A stretch of DNA of 64,000 bases from Pseudomonas sp. VD-NE ins (GCF_031882575.1 NZ_CP134772.1:452001-516000), one strand, 5' to 3'. Shown: positions 47,144-56,230, counted from the first letter of the stretch. The notes: generated from the sequence alone by a model not told the origin. A program made the numbers and translations.

Positions 47144-49159
47144 ATGTTCGCGCCTGCCAATCAACCGCGTTTCACGTTGACACTCGAAGGCGCCCAACAT
47201 GACCTCAAGGTCCTTGAGTTCACGGGCAAGGAAGCCATCAGCCAACCCTTTCGTTTCGAGCTGGAACTGGTCAGTGAGCGGCCGGATCTGGATCTCGAAA
47301 GCCTGCTGCACTGTCAGGCGTTTCTGAGCTTTGATGCGGACGGCTCCGGCGTTCACGGTCAGATTTATCAGGTCGGGCAGGGCGATTCCGGGAAACGTCT
47401 GACGCGTTATCACCTGAGTCTGGTACCGCGTCTGACGTACCTCGGTCACCGCATCAATCAGCGGATTTTCCAGCATCAAACGGTGCCGCAGATTATTGCG
47501 CGGGTGCTCAAGGATCATTCGATCCTGCGTGATGCCTTCGAATTTCGCCTCGGCAGCGAATACCCGGTGCGCGAGTATTGCGTGCAGTACGCCGAGAGCG
47601 ATCTGGCGTTTATCCAGCGTCTGTGTGCCGAGGTCGGCATTCATTACCATTTTCAGCACAGCCCCCAGGGTCACCTGCTGGTGTTCGGCGACGACCAGAC
47701 CGTGTTCCCGCGTCTCGCCGAGTCGACGGTGTATCTGCCGGGCAGTGGCATGTCCGCTGGTGCGCCGGCGATTCAGCGTTTCAATGTTCGCGTGGAAACC
47801 CGCACCAGCGTGGTCACTCGGCGCGACTACAACTTCGAAAAGCCGCGGCTGCAGTTGCAGAGCCGTATCGACGGCGAGCAGCGCCCGGTGCTCGAGGACT
47901 ATCACTACCCCGGTCAATTCAACGATCGTGAAACCGGCAAGCACCGGGTGCAGCGTGCGCTCGAGCGGCATGTCGCCGACTACCGTCAGGCCGAGGGCAT
48001 CAGCGACGAATCCGCGCTGGTTTGCGGACATTTCCTGCACCTGGCCGAGCATCCGCGCCACGACTGGAATGACCTGTGGCTGTTGACCGCCGTTGAACAC
48101 CATGGCCGTCAGCCGCAAGTGCTGGAGGAATCGGTGACCAGTGATGGGGAAGGATTCCAGGGTTACCGTAATAGCTTTCTCGCCACGCCGTGGGACGTGT
48201 TCTTCCGCCCGGCGCTGGGGCTGGAGAAGCCGCGCATGCTCGGCTATCAACCGGCGGTTGTGACCGGGCCGAAAGACACCGAAATCCACTGTGACGAGTA
48301 TGGTCGGGTCAAGGTGCAACTGGCCTGGGATCGCGACGGAGAATTGAACGAACATTCCAGTTGCTGGCTGCGCGTTGCCACTAACTGGGCCCATGACCGT
48401 TACGGCAGCGTGTTGATCCCGCGAGTCGGCATGGAAGTACTGGTCGGCTTCATTGATGCCGACGCCGACAAACCCTTGGTCGTGGGCTGCCTGCCCAACG
48501 CCGCGACGCCGATCCCGCTGGATCTGCCCGCAGACAAGACCCGCAGCATTTTCCGCAGCCAGAGCAGCCCCGGCGGTGGCGGCTACAACGAACTGCGCAT
48601 CGAAGATCGCAAAGGCGCCGAAGAAATCTACCTGCGCGCCCAGCGCAACTGGACGCAGCATGTGTTGAATGATCAACAGGTGCAGGTCGATAACCAGCGC
48701 AGCATTGTTGTCACCGGGACCGCTCGGCACGAGTTGAAGGCTGATGAGCAGCGCATTACTCACGGTCAGCGGCAGACCGAAGTGAAGCAGGACGACCATC
48801 TGAGCGTGATCGGCGACCGGCATATTCGCGTGAGCAATCAGGCGATCAGCGCCAGTGGGCAATTCCACGTCAGCGCCGGTCAGCAAGTGGTCATTGATGG
48901 CGGGGCGAGTGCGACGATTCAGGCCGGTGGGCAGTGGATCAACATCGGCCCGGGTGGCATTTTCAGCAGCGTGCCGATTGTCGTGGGCGGCGCGCCGATG
49001 GCGGCGATGAGTGCCGCGCCGGTTGTACCGGGATTGCCGGAGAAACTCGCCGCCGCGCCGGCTGCCATGCTGACGGCTGCACAAATCATGAGCTTCAAGG
49101 GTGACGCGCCATTCTGCGAAGAGTGTGAACGTTGTAAGGATGGTCTCTGTGCAGCCTGA
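47144..49159 (+). CDS. vgrG: Type VI secretion tip protein VgrG
   Basis: 671 residues. VgrG forms the trimeric spike tip of the T6SS tube. The gp27-like base (about 1-370; VSERPDLDLESLLHCQAFLSF, LTYLGHRINQRIFQHQTVPQII) and gp5-like part (DEYGRVKVQLAWDRDGE, SSCWLRVATNWAHDRYGSVLIPRVGMEVLVGF) are clear, followed by a repetitive beta-helix stalk. There is no large C-terminal effector; the tail ends in CEECERCKDGLC with four Cys (658, 661, 664, 669). It lies away from the main T6SS genes, none of which are in the window. A DUF4123 gene follows with overlap. Confidence 0.93.
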   Translation: MFAPANQPRFTLTLEGAQHDLKVLEFTGKEAISQPFRFELELVSERPDLDLESLLHCQAFLSFDADGSGVHGQIYQVGQGDSGKRLTRYHLSLVPRLTYLGHRINQRIFQHQTVPQIIARVLKDHSILRDAFEFRLGSEYPVREYCVQYAESDLAFIQRLCAEVGIHYHFQHSPQGHLLVFGDDQTVFPRLAESTVYLPGSGMSAGAPAIQRFNVRVETRTSVVTRRDYNFEKPRLQLQSRIDGEQRPVLEDYHYPGQFNDRETGKHRVQRALERHVADYRQAEGISDESALVCGHFLHLAEHPRHDWNDLWLLTAVEHHGRQPQVLEESVTSDGEGFQGYRNSFLATPWDVFFRPALGLEKPRMLGYQPAVVTGPKDTEIHCDEYGRVKVQLAWDRDGELNEHSSCWLRVATNWAHDRYGSVLIPRVGMEVLVGFIDADADKPLVVGCLPNAATPIPLDLPADKTRSIFRSQSSPGGGGYNELRIEDRKGAEEIYLRAQRNWTQHVLNDQQVQVDNQRSIVVTGTARHELKADEQRITHGQRQTEVKQDDHLSVIGDRHIRVSNQAISASGQFHVSAGQQVVIDGGASATIQAGGQWINIGPGGIFSSVPIVVGGAPMAAMSAAPVVPGLPEKLAAAPAAMLTAAQIMSFKGDAPFCEECERCKDGLCAA

Positions 49160-49862
49160 TTTTCTTTTGCCAGCCGATTGGTTGGCGCGGGAGCCGTTGA
49201 AAGCGTCCGAGCAAATGTTCGCGGTATTCAGCAATACCAGCGAGGCGAAGCCGCTTGAGGGTTGGCCAGGCATGGCGAGTCCGATCTGGGCCGAGACGAT
49301 CTATGCCGAGTGGGATGCGGTGATGCCTTACGTGGGAATTGTCGCTACTGACAGTGAGTTTCTGCATTGGGTCGCCACTACCGAGTCGCTGGATTGGGGA
49401 TGGTTGGCGGTTTCTTCGGCGAATCTTGAAGAGGTGGTGGCGCACTTTCGCAGCCTGACTCAAGTGCTGATGCCTGACGGCAAAACGGTGTTTTTTCGTT
49501 TCTGGGATGGGCGGTTTCTCTTGCCGATTTTGCAGGCCGATGAGGTGGGCGCGGCGCAACTGTTTCCGCTGATCGGGCGTTGCTTGATCAATGGGCAGGC
49601 GCTGGAAATTGGTGGCAGGGCGCAGGTTTCGGTGCGGTCATTTCCGTGGTGGCAGGTGCCGGAGTCAGTGCTGGCACAGCAGGGTAATGACGTTCCAACG
49701 GCCAACGCGTTGCAGTGGTTGAGCGAGGAGTATCCGGCTCTTTTCGAGGCCTTTCCCGAAGCAGTTTTGCGTTGCAAGGTCAGGCGGTTTTTTCAGGTTT
49801 CAATGTCGGAAGAATCGTCGCAATCGGCGTTGCTGGCGTTTTTGCTGGCAGAGTCGGAGTGA
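49149..49862 (+). CDS. DUF4123 domain protein (T6SS effector adaptor/chaperone)
   Basis: 237 residues starting at GTG 49149, 7 bases after AAGGA; an ATG at 49140 is possible. Overlaps the end of vgrG by 11 bases. DUF4123 proteins load effectors onto a cognate VgrG. The first part (AVFSNTSEAKP, WDAVMPYVGIVATDSEFLHWV, WGWLAVSSANLEEVVAHFRSL, VFFRFWDGRFLLPIL) fits the family. The cognate effector would be expected next, but no effector-like gene follows. Confidence 0.8.
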   Translation: MQPDFLLPADWLAREPLKASEQMFAVFSNTSEAKPLEGWPGMASPIWAETIYAEWDAVMPYVGIVATDSEFLHWVATTESLDWGWLAVSSANLEEVVAHFRSLTQVLMPDGKTVFFRFWDGRFLLPILQADEVGAAQLFPLIGRCLINGQALEIGGRAQVSVRSFPWWQVPESVLAQQGNDVPTANALQWLSEEYPALFEAFPEAVLRCKVRRFFQVSMSEESSQSALLAFLLAESE

Positions 49863-49942
49863 GTTTTCGGGGCGAAGGTCTCGGACGATTCCTTCGAGTT
49901 GCGGCGGTTTTCATGAACTGGTGGGCGGTGGGTTGCAGGGAT

Positions 49943-50156
49943 AGTCTTAAAAGGTCACCGCAGATGCGGCGACAGGGTGTAGGAGCCTTGAGACTAGAAG
50001 AGTGCATAAACGTCGTTGCCTGGTTTGCGGCAGTCTATGTGCGTCCGTAAGATCATTTGCGGCGGTTATGTGCGGGCACGCTTCGGCGTGGCCGAGTTCT
50101 CTGGTCTCGGTACTCCTACCCCGCGCATGGCTGCCACCCAAACCCGTAGGAGGGCG
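49943..50156 (+). ncRNA. Candidate structured RNA leader upstream of the DUF3077-type gene
   Basis: Several hairpins line up before the gene. First an outer stem AGTCT (49943) / AGACT (49991) with AAGG / CCTT inside, enclosing hairpin GTCACCGC-AGAT-GCGGCGAC (49954-49973). Then CACGC-TTCG-GCGTG (50077-50090), CCGAG / CTCGG (50092-50110), and CTCCTAC (50113-50119) pairing with GTAGGAG (50146-50152). The last stem covers an AGGAGG just before an in-frame ATG at 50157. This would be a cis-acting translational switch. The folding is read by eye and not calculated. Confidence 0.5.
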
Positions 50157-50192
50157 ATGGTGGAAGCTCATTTCACTACCAGAGGTTCAAAA

Positions 50193-50513
50193 ATGAAAAC
50201 GCTAACACCCGATCCACCCTACGAAAAGATCATCCCTCATCCCGACAACCGCTTCATGGCCCTGACCGGCAATTGCAGCGACATGCCGGCCCTGTTCATC
50301 GACACCCACGTGCCTCTCGACATCCTCATGGACGCCGCCAACCATCGTCTGCGCGCCGTGATCCAGGTGCTGGAAAACATGTGCATGCGCGGCTCGGTCG
50401 AATGCGACTCCGTCATCCTCAGCGATTTCGCCCAGCTCTGCGTTATCCCATTGCGTGATGGCTGTGATGTGCTTGATGTTATCGGCAGGCGCCTGCGCAG
50501 CATGCCCTCCTGA
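50193..50513 (+). CDS. DUF3077 (DUF6124)-type small protein
   Basis: 106 residues; a hydrophilic protein with a helical C-terminus (MDAANHRLRAVIQVLENMC), of the small-protein type common in fluorescent pseudomonads, function unknown. The ATG at 50193 has AGAGG 7 bases upstream. The frame is open 59 codons further up, across the structured leader, with alternative ATGs at 50157 (after AGGAGG) and earlier, so a longer product is possible. Located after vgrG-DUF4123, but no domain suggests a T6SS function. Confidence 0.6.
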   Translation: MKTLTPDPPYEKIIPHPDNRFMALTGNCSDMPALFIDTHVPLDILMDAANHRLRAVIQVLENMCMRGSVECDSVILSDFAQLCVIPLRDGCDVLDVIGRRLRSMPS

Positions 50514-50520
50514 AAAAGAT

Positions 50521-50600
50521 CAAAAGATCGCAGCCTGCGGCAGCTCCTACACCGGAATAACGTTCACCCTGTAGGAGCTGCCGAAGGCTGCGATCTTTTG
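50521..50600. repeat. Intergenic palindromic repeat (family B)
   Basis: CAAAAGATCGCAGCCTGCGG arm and reverse complement ending at 50600, with a slight asymmetry (CCTGCGG against CCGAAGG). Sits between the convergent DUF3077-type and Tai4-like genes. Confidence 0.9.
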
Positions 50601-50621
50601 ATGTTGATGGCGATCGGAGCG

Positions 50622-51035
50622 TCAGTCGGAAATGTACGCGTCCTGAGTGTTGATAAAGCGGTTGAACGCCTCGGAGTTGTAGACCTTCAGGCACGCAAGG
50701 AACACTACTTTTTCATTCGAGTATTTGCTGTTTGAAGGTGTCTGTTGGTAAGCCGCCAACACGTAGTTTCGGGTTTCTTTATAGGGATCGTGCAGCACCT
50801 GCAGCGTGTCTTCATTTTGCAGAATGGTATGCATGCCTTTGCCCATAAACGAATAGGCATTGGCGGACAGTGCAATGTCTTTTTCCAGCAAGGAGTGTTC
50901 GTTGAATGGCTTTAGGATGCAGTGGCTCAGGCCGTAGTTCTTTAGTGTCTGGCGTGCCTGTTCAATGTGGGTTTCGTCGGCAAGGGCGAGGTATGGGTCA
51001 AGCAGACTGAGTAAGCAGATGATCAGATATCGCAT
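50622..51035 (-). CDS. Tai4-like T6SS amidase immunity protein (putative)
   Basis: 137 residues with a signal peptide (MRYLIICLLSLLDPYLALA-DE), start at ATG 51035 after GGAAG. The pattern NYGLSHC, KDIALSANAYSFMGKG and FLACLKVYNSEAFNRFI resembles Tai4 immunity proteins, which protect the periplasm from Tae4 amidases: their blocks are NY..LA.C.., DAG...AL, FLKCLDLYHS..LD. The paired effector is not seen in this window. I infer family membership from remembered patterns; a search would settle it. It lies 462 bases from the VgrG-adaptor genes on the opposite strand. Confidence 0.55.
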   Translation of the reverse strand: MRYLIICLLSLLDPYLALADETHIEQARQTLKNYGLSHCILKPFNEHSLLEKDIALSANAYSFMGKGMHTILQNEDTLQVLHDPYKETRNYVLAAYQQTPSNSKYSNEKVVFLACLKVYNSEAFNRFINTQDAYISD

Positions 51036-51090
51036 GAGTTTTTGACTTCCTGTCGTCATGGTTAGCCAGTTTAACGCCATAAAAGCAAAG

Positions 51091-51469
51091 CCCCTCACCC
51101 TAGCCCTCTCCCAGAGGGAGAGGGGACTGGCCGAGGTGTCTGGGGGATATACGCCGACTTGCGACTTCAGTGGTGAACTTCGCTTGGCCAAGCCTGGATG
51201 TTGGTGTTCTTTCGGGGGGACTGACCGAGTTGTCTGGGTGATGTACGCCGACCTGCGAGTTCAGCGGTGAACTTTGTTTGGCCAAGCCTGGATGGGGGTG
51301 TTGTTTCGGGGACTGACCGAGTTGTCTGGGGGATGTACGCCGACCTGCGACTTCAGTGGTGATCTTCGCTTGGCCAAGCCTGAGATCACGCTGATCTTTC
51401 AGGTCGATGTAACCCGCAAGATCACCACCGTCAGTCCCCTCTCCCTCCGGGAGAGGGCTAGGGTGAGGG
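51091..51469. repeat. CCCTCACCC-type repeat with three tandem units (family C)
   Basis: Edges CCCCTCACCCTAGCCCTCTC and GGGAGAGGGCTAGGGTGAGG are inverted copies. Inside, units starting GACTG at 51125, 51219 and 51311 (about 92-94 bases each) contain TACGCCGAC.TGCGA.TTCAG.GGTGA and TTGGCCAAGCCTG. It fills most of the gap between the divergent Tai4-like gene and rlmJ. Apart from it nothing but presumed promoters is seen in 51036-51550. Confidence 0.88.
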
Positions 51470-51550
51470 CAGGCTTTTGTCCGCTCGGCTGCGAACCCCT
51501 GACTTGCCGCCCGGTAAAAGGTAAACTTTGCGCCCTTCGCAGGAGCAGCC

Positions 51551-52387
51551 ATGAATTATCGTCACGCCTTCCATGCCGGCAATCACGCCGATGTGTTCAA
51601 ACACCTGACCTTGACCCGCCTCATCGCCCTGATGTCGCGCAAGGAGCAGCCGTTTGCCTATCTCGACACGCACGCCGGCATCGGTCTGTATGACTTGCAG
51701 GGTGATCAGGCCAACCGTACCGGTGAGTACCTGGAAGGCATCGCGCGCTTGTGGGAGCAGCCGGATCTGCCAGCGCTGACCGCCGACTACATGAAGGTGC
51801 TGCACGAGATGAACCCGGACGGCCAGTTGCGCTACTACCCGGGTTCGCCGGAGCTGGCGCGGCGCCTGACCCGCCCGCAGGATCGGGTGATGCTCAACGA
51901 GAAGCACCCGGAAGACGGCGTGCTGCTCAAGGACAACATGGCCGGCGATCGTCGGGTCAAGGTTCATCTCGGCGAAGGCTGGCACGTCGCTCGGGCGATG
52001 TTGCCGGTTCAGGAAAAACGCGCGGTGATGTTGATTGATCCGCCATTCGAGCAGCTCGACGAAATGCAGCGTTGCGCAGCGTCGTTGAAAGAGGCGATTG
52101 GCCGGATGCGTCAAACCGTGGCGGCGATCTGGTATCCGGTAAAGGATCAGCGTTCGTTGCGGCGTTTCTATCAGGATCTGGCCGGCACCGGTGCGCCGAA
52201 GTTGTTGCGCGTGGAATTGTTGGTGCATCCGCTGGATACGCCGAACAGCCTGAACGGTTCGGGCATGGCAATTGCCAATCCGCCGTGGGGGCTGGAAGAG
52301 GAATTGCGTGAGCTGCTGCCGTGGTTGTCGAAGAAGCTGGGGCAGACTCAGGGTGGCTGGCAGATGGATTGGCTAATAGCGGAGTAA
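51551..52387 (+). CDS. rlmJ: 23S rRNA (adenine2030-N6)-methyltransferase
   Basis: 278 residues. The family N-terminus MNYRHAFHAGNHADVFKHL is present, and IDPPFEQ near residue 163 is the N6-adenine methyltransferase motif IV. It methylates A2030 of 23S rRNA. ATG at 51551 after AGGAG (51541-51545). Length matches E. coli RlmJ. Confidence 0.95.
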   Translation: MNYRHAFHAGNHADVFKHLTLTRLIALMSRKEQPFAYLDTHAGIGLYDLQGDQANRTGEYLEGIARLWEQPDLPALTADYMKVLHEMNPDGQLRYYPGSPELARRLTRPQDRVMLNEKHPEDGVLLKDNMAGDRRVKVHLGEGWHVARAMLPVQEKRAVMLIDPPFEQLDEMQRCAASLKEAIGRMRQTVAAIWYPVKDQRSLRRFYQDLAGTGAPKLLRVELLVHPLDTPNSLNGSGMAIANPPWGLEEELRELLPWLSKKLGQTQGGWQMDWLIAE

Positions 52388-52460
52388 AGCTTCGAGCTAC
52401 AAGCTACAAGCTGAAGCGAACGGAGCGCTTGCAGCTTGACGCTTGTAGCTCGCAGCTTTA
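52386..52460. repeat. Inverted repeat between convergent rlmJ and msrA
   Basis: AAAGCTTCGAGCTACAAGC and AGCTTGACGCTTGTAGCTCG arms form a long imperfect stem (GCTACAAGCT repeated at 52396 and 52403). It fills the 70-base gap, overlapping the last codons of both genes; a distinct repeat family from A-C and a likely terminator for both. Confidence 0.8.
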
Positions 52461-53108
52461 GTTCGGCATGCACACGCCGGTGCCGCCAATCCCGCAATAG
52501 CCTTCAGGATTCTTCGCCAGATACTGCTGGTGATACGTCTCGGCGAAGTACACGGTCGGCGCCTGTTCGATCTCGGTGCTGATTTCACCCAGACCCGCCT
52601 TCGACAGTTCCGCCTGATACACAGCCTTGCTCTTCAATGCCGCATCCAGATGCTCAGGCGAGGTCGCGTAGATCACCGAGCGGTACTGCGTGCCGATGTC
52701 ATTGCCCTGACGCATGCCCTGCGTCGGGTTGTGCAATTCCCAGAACATCGCCAGCAGCTCTTCGTAGCTGACTTTGGCCTTGTCATACACCACCAGCACC
52801 ACTTCCGCGTGGCCGGTCAGGCCCGAGCAGACTTCTTCGTAAGTCGGGTTCGGCGTGAAACCGCCGGCATAACCGACGACCGTGCTGACCACGCCTTCAC
52901 GCTGCCAGAAGCGCCGCTCGGCGCCCCAGAAGCAGCCCAGACCGAAAATCGCAAAATCAACGTCCTGGAAAAACGGGCCAAGCAGCGGGGTTTCTTCAAA
53001 CACGAAGTGCTTTTCAGGCAGGGTCATCGCGGTTTCGCGGCCGGGCAGAGCTTGTTCTTTAGTCGGGAGCACGTTTTTGTTCACCAGAATTTCCGAGCGC
53101 AGAACCAT
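52458..53108 (-). CDS. msrA: Peptide methionine sulfoxide reductase A
   Basis: 216 residues. The catalytic GCFWG (Cys59) follows FAIFGL; recycling Cys near the C-terminus are Cys205 (YCGIGG) and Cys213 (GVCMPN), as in three-Cys MsrA. It reduces methionine-S-sulfoxide in proteins. ATG at 53108 with GAGG 7 bases upstream. Confidence 0.96.
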   Translation of the reverse strand: MVLRSEILVNKNVLPTKEQALPGRETAMTLPEKHFVFEETPLLGPFFQDVDFAIFGLGCFWGAERRFWQREGVVSTVVGYAGGFTPNPTYEEVCSGLTGHAEVVLVVYDKAKVSYEELLAMFWELHNPTQGMRQGNDIGTQYRSVIYATSPEHLDAALKSKAVYQAELSKAGLGEISTEIEQAPTVYFAETYHQQYLAKNPEGYCGIGGTGVCMPN

Positions 53109-53188
53109 GATCGTTCCTCTCAGTCAGGTTGGATGTAAAAAGTCAGACCGCCAGTGTGCCCAATGATGCCCGACTTCGCACTCTCCAA

Positions 53189-53273
53189 TGTAGGAGCTGC
53201 CGAAGGCTGCGATCTTTTGATCTTGTCTTTAAAAAACAGGATCAAAAGATCGCAGCCTGCGGCAGCTCCTACA
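53189..53273. repeat. Intergenic palindromic repeat (family B)
   Basis: TGTAGGAGCTGCCGAAGGCT arm and reverse complement TCAAAAGATCGCAGCCTGCG ending in CTCCTACA at 53273. Located in the gap between msrA start and dipA stop. Confidence 0.9.
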
Positions 53274-53290
53274 TGAGGGGGCGGCGGGAG

Positions 53291-55987
53291 TTAGAGGCAG
53301 AGCGGGCCGCGCGGGTAGCGTTTGAGCGCCTGGATCAGTTCGCCGCCGGGTATCGGCCGGTCGAACAGGTAGCCCTGGCCGACGTCGCAACGATGCCGAC
53401 GCAGGAACGCCAGTTGTTCGGCGGTCTCGATGCCTTCGGCCACGACCTTGAGTTTCAGGTTGTGCGCCATGGCGATCACCGCTGAGGTGATTTCCATGTC
53501 GTCCTGATTGTCGGGGATTTCGTGGATGAAGCTGCGATCGATCTTGATGATGTCGATCGGGAATTTCTTCAGATAGCTCAGCGACGAATAACCGGTGCCA
53601 AAGTCGTCCATGGCCAGCGTCAGTCCGAGGCGCTTGAGTTGATCGAGTTGCAAGTGCGTGTCTTCGGTAGCTTCCAGCAACAGACCTTCGGTCAGCTCCA
53701 GTTCGAGCAGATTGGCCGGCAGCGCTTCTTCCTTGAGGATGTTGGCAATGGAGGCCACCAGATCCGGGTCGGAGAACTGTTTCGGCGACAGGTTGATCGC
53801 CACTTGCAGATTGCCCATCCCGGCAGCGGTCAGCGCTTTGCTCATGCGGCAGGCCTGGCGCGCGATCCACTTGCCGATCGGAATGATCAGGCCGGTCTCT
53901 TCGGCGACGCTGATGAACTGGTCCGGGCGGATCATCCCGCGTTCCGGGTGGTTCCAGCGCAACAGCGCTTCCATGCCCAGCAGACGACCGCTGCGCAGGC
54001 ACAGCTTGGGCTGGTAGAACACGTCCAGTTCGTTCTGGGTCAGGGCGCGGCGCAGGTTGTTCTCGACGAACAGTTTGTAACTGGCCTCGGCATTCAGTGC
54101 TTCGGTGAAGACTTGTACCTGATGTTTGCCGTTGGCCTTGGCCTTGTGCAGCGCCAGACCGGCGTTACGCATCAGGGTTTGCGGGTCGCGACCGTGCAGC
54201 GGCGCGCACGCCAGGCCGACCGAACCGGTCACGCTGATCAATTGGTTGTCGACAAACATCGGCTTGTCGAGGGTCGCCAGCAATTGGTTGGCGATCTGCT
54301 GGCCGGTGGCAAGGTCGGTGTCATCGAGCAACACGGCAAACTCGTTACTGGCAAACCGCGCGAGGCTGCCGCTCGGACTCAGGCTGTTGCGCAAGCGTCG
54401 GGCCAGACTGATCAGCAGTTTGTCGCCGGTCTGATGACCGAGGCTGTCGTTGATCCGCTTGAAGTTGTCGATGTCCACCAGCAACAGGCTGATCGGCGTA
54501 TCGCTGTCGCGGGCGAAGCGTTCGTCCAGATTGCGGATAAACGCCGGGCGATTGCCGAGGTTGGTCAGGTTGTCGGTGTAGGCCAGACGCTCGATGCGCT
54601 GCTGCGCCAGTTTGGTCTGGGTGATGTCTTCGTAGATGCCGATGTAGTGCGTCAGTTCGCGGTTGTCGCCATAGACCTTGGAGATCGACAACTGGCCCCA
54701 GTACGGTTCGAGGTTTTTCCGGCGGCTCTTGAATTCACCCTGCCAGCTGTTGCTCTTGGCCAGCGCCGAGGGCGCGTCGAACAACAGTTCACTGAGGTTT
54801 TCCAGCGCCGGCAGCTCGGACAGACGCTGGCCGTGGACTTCTTCGGTGGTGTACTGGGTGATCGCGGTGAAACTCGGGTTGACGTACTCGACCACGCCGT
54901 CGCAGTTGACCAGCAAAAACGCGTTGGCGCTTTGCTCGACCGCACGCTGGAACAGGTGCAGGGCGCTGGTGGCGGTGCGGCGGTTATGGTTGTTGATGAC
55001 TTGCGCGAACTGGTCGGCGAGCTCGCCGGCAAAAGCGATTTCGTCGGACTGCCAAGCGCGGGTGACGCCAGTCTGCTCCAGGCACAGCACGCCGACCACC
55101 TGGCCATCGACGCGAATACTCGCGTCGAGCATGGCGTTGACGTCGCGCGGGCGCAGCGCTTCGGCCATCTCCCGGGTGCGTGGATCACGCATCGCATTGT
55201 GTGCGTCGATGGCGCGGCTGCTGTGCAGCGCTTCCATGTAGTCGGGGAAACTGCTGATGTCGATCCCGTCCGGGAGGATGTATTCCTGGGTCGCGCGGTG
55301 ATACGCGGAGATCGGTACTAGCTGCTGGCCTTCGAGGTTCCACAGGCTGGCGCAGTCGATTTCATAGATATCGCAGGCACAGCGGGTGATCAGCTCAGCG
55401 GCTTCCTGCAGCGAGTTGTGCGTGCTGTAGCGCTGACGAGCGAGCAACAGAATCAAGTCCTGCTGGGCGCGCACGCGTTCCAGGTGCTGCAGTTGTTCCT
55501 GCTGCGCCCGTTGGTTGAGTTCAAGGGCGATTTGCAGGCGCGAATTCTGCGTTTCGAGGTCGACGGAAGGCGGCAGTGGCACTTCATCGAAGACGTGATC
55601 CACCGCCAGCAGGTAGCCGCGCAGCAGGTGACGATTGTGTTGTTTGTAGGCTTCGCCCAGCTCAAGGATGTTCAGCGCCCCGGCAGCCGTGTGCAGGGTG
55701 TATCGCACCAGATAATGCGGGCTGGCGGTCAGCTGTTGCTGGATCGTGTCGTGCAGTTGGTAACGCGCTTCCGGTTCCATCAGGCTGGCGTAGGGTGAGC
55801 CGACCAGCGCGCAAAGCTCGACGGCCGGCTGACCGAACTGGCGTTCGCAGTTGGGATCGAGAAACAGCATGGCCCAACTGGCTTCATTCAAGCGCTCGAA
55901 ACGCAGCATGCCGAGCCGCGAGGGCACAGGCAACTGCGTCACTACCTCGGCCGCCATACGGCTGGCGGCATCGGGTTGGCTCTTCAT
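53291..55987 (-). CDS. dipA: Cyclic-di-GMP phosphodiesterase (GAF-PAS-degenerate GGDEF-EAL)
   Basis: 898 residues, like DipA of P. aeruginosa. N-terminal GAF-like part (about 190-345), PAS (about 355-480), GGDEF-like (about 485-640) and EAL (about 650-890). The GGDEF site reads ASNEF, so cyclase activity is probably lost; EAL reads GMEALLRWNHP with later DDFGTGYSS, KIDRSFI, EGIE intact, consistent with a working phosphodiesterase. It would lower c-di-GMP and promote dispersal or motility. ATG at 55987 (MKSQPDA); 38 codons upstream are rejected. Confidence 0.9.
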   Translation of the reverse strand: MKSQPDAASRMAAEVVTQLPVPSRLGMLRFERLNEASWAMLFLDPNCERQFGQPAVELCALVGSPYASLMEPEARYQLHDTIQQQLTASPHYLVRYTLHTAAGALNILELGEAYKQHNRHLLRGYLLAVDHVFDEVPLPPSVDLETQNSRLQIALELNQRAQQEQLQHLERVRAQQDLILLLARQRYSTHNSLQEAAELITRCACDIYEIDCASLWNLEGQQLVPISAYHRATQEYILPDGIDISSFPDYMEALHSSRAIDAHNAMRDPRTREMAEALRPRDVNAMLDASIRVDGQVVGVLCLEQTGVTRAWQSDEIAFAGELADQFAQVINNHNRRTATSALHLFQRAVEQSANAFLLVNCDGVVEYVNPSFTAITQYTTEEVHGQRLSELPALENLSELLFDAPSALAKSNSWQGEFKSRRKNLEPYWGQLSISKVYGDNRELTHYIGIYEDITQTKLAQQRIERLAYTDNLTNLGNRPAFIRNLDERFARDSDTPISLLLVDIDNFKRINDSLGHQTGDKLLISLARRLRNSLSPSGSLARFASNEFAVLLDDTDLATGQQIANQLLATLDKPMFVDNQLISVTGSVGLACAPLHGRDPQTLMRNAGLALHKAKANGKHQVQVFTEALNAEASYKLFVENNLRRALTQNELDVFYQPKLCLRSGRLLGMEALLRWNHPERGMIRPDQFISVAEETGLIIPIGKWIARQACRMSKALTAAGMGNLQVAINLSPKQFSDPDLVASIANILKEEALPANLLELELTEGLLLEATEDTHLQLDQLKRLGLTLAMDDFGTGYSSLSYLKKFPIDIIKIDRSFIHEIPDNQDDMEITSAVIAMAHNLKLKVVAEGIETAEQLAFLRRHRCDVGQGYLFDRPIPGGELIQALKRYPRGPLCL

Positions 55988-56230
55988 GAAGGGAACTCGC
56001 TTGGAAATATGCTGAACGCGCCGGGCTCGCGCCCTCTTTACTGTTGCCTGCGGCAAGGTTGCATCATTGCGGCACCGACTGACAAGAGACATGAAGGCCA
56101 AGTGCTATAAGAATATGTCGGCTGCGCTGAACATTTCTCCAGCGTGCGCTGAAAACTAATGCTGTTGAATTGAAAGAACGCCGTCCCAGAGCGGTTCTCG
56201 CCCCGCCACGGCGCACTTTTGACCGGCGCA

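Noticed and set aside
50016..50192. Longer coding start for the DUF3077-type gene
   Set aside because: The frame is open, but overlaps strong hairpins; the ATG at 50193 has a better-spaced Shine-Dalgarno. Kept as an alternative because ATG 50157 follows AGGAGG closely.
51091..51469. Possible CRISPR array
   Set aside because: Three tandem units of 92-94 bases without short regular repeats and unique spacers, and no cas genes. It fits a tandem intergenic repeat.
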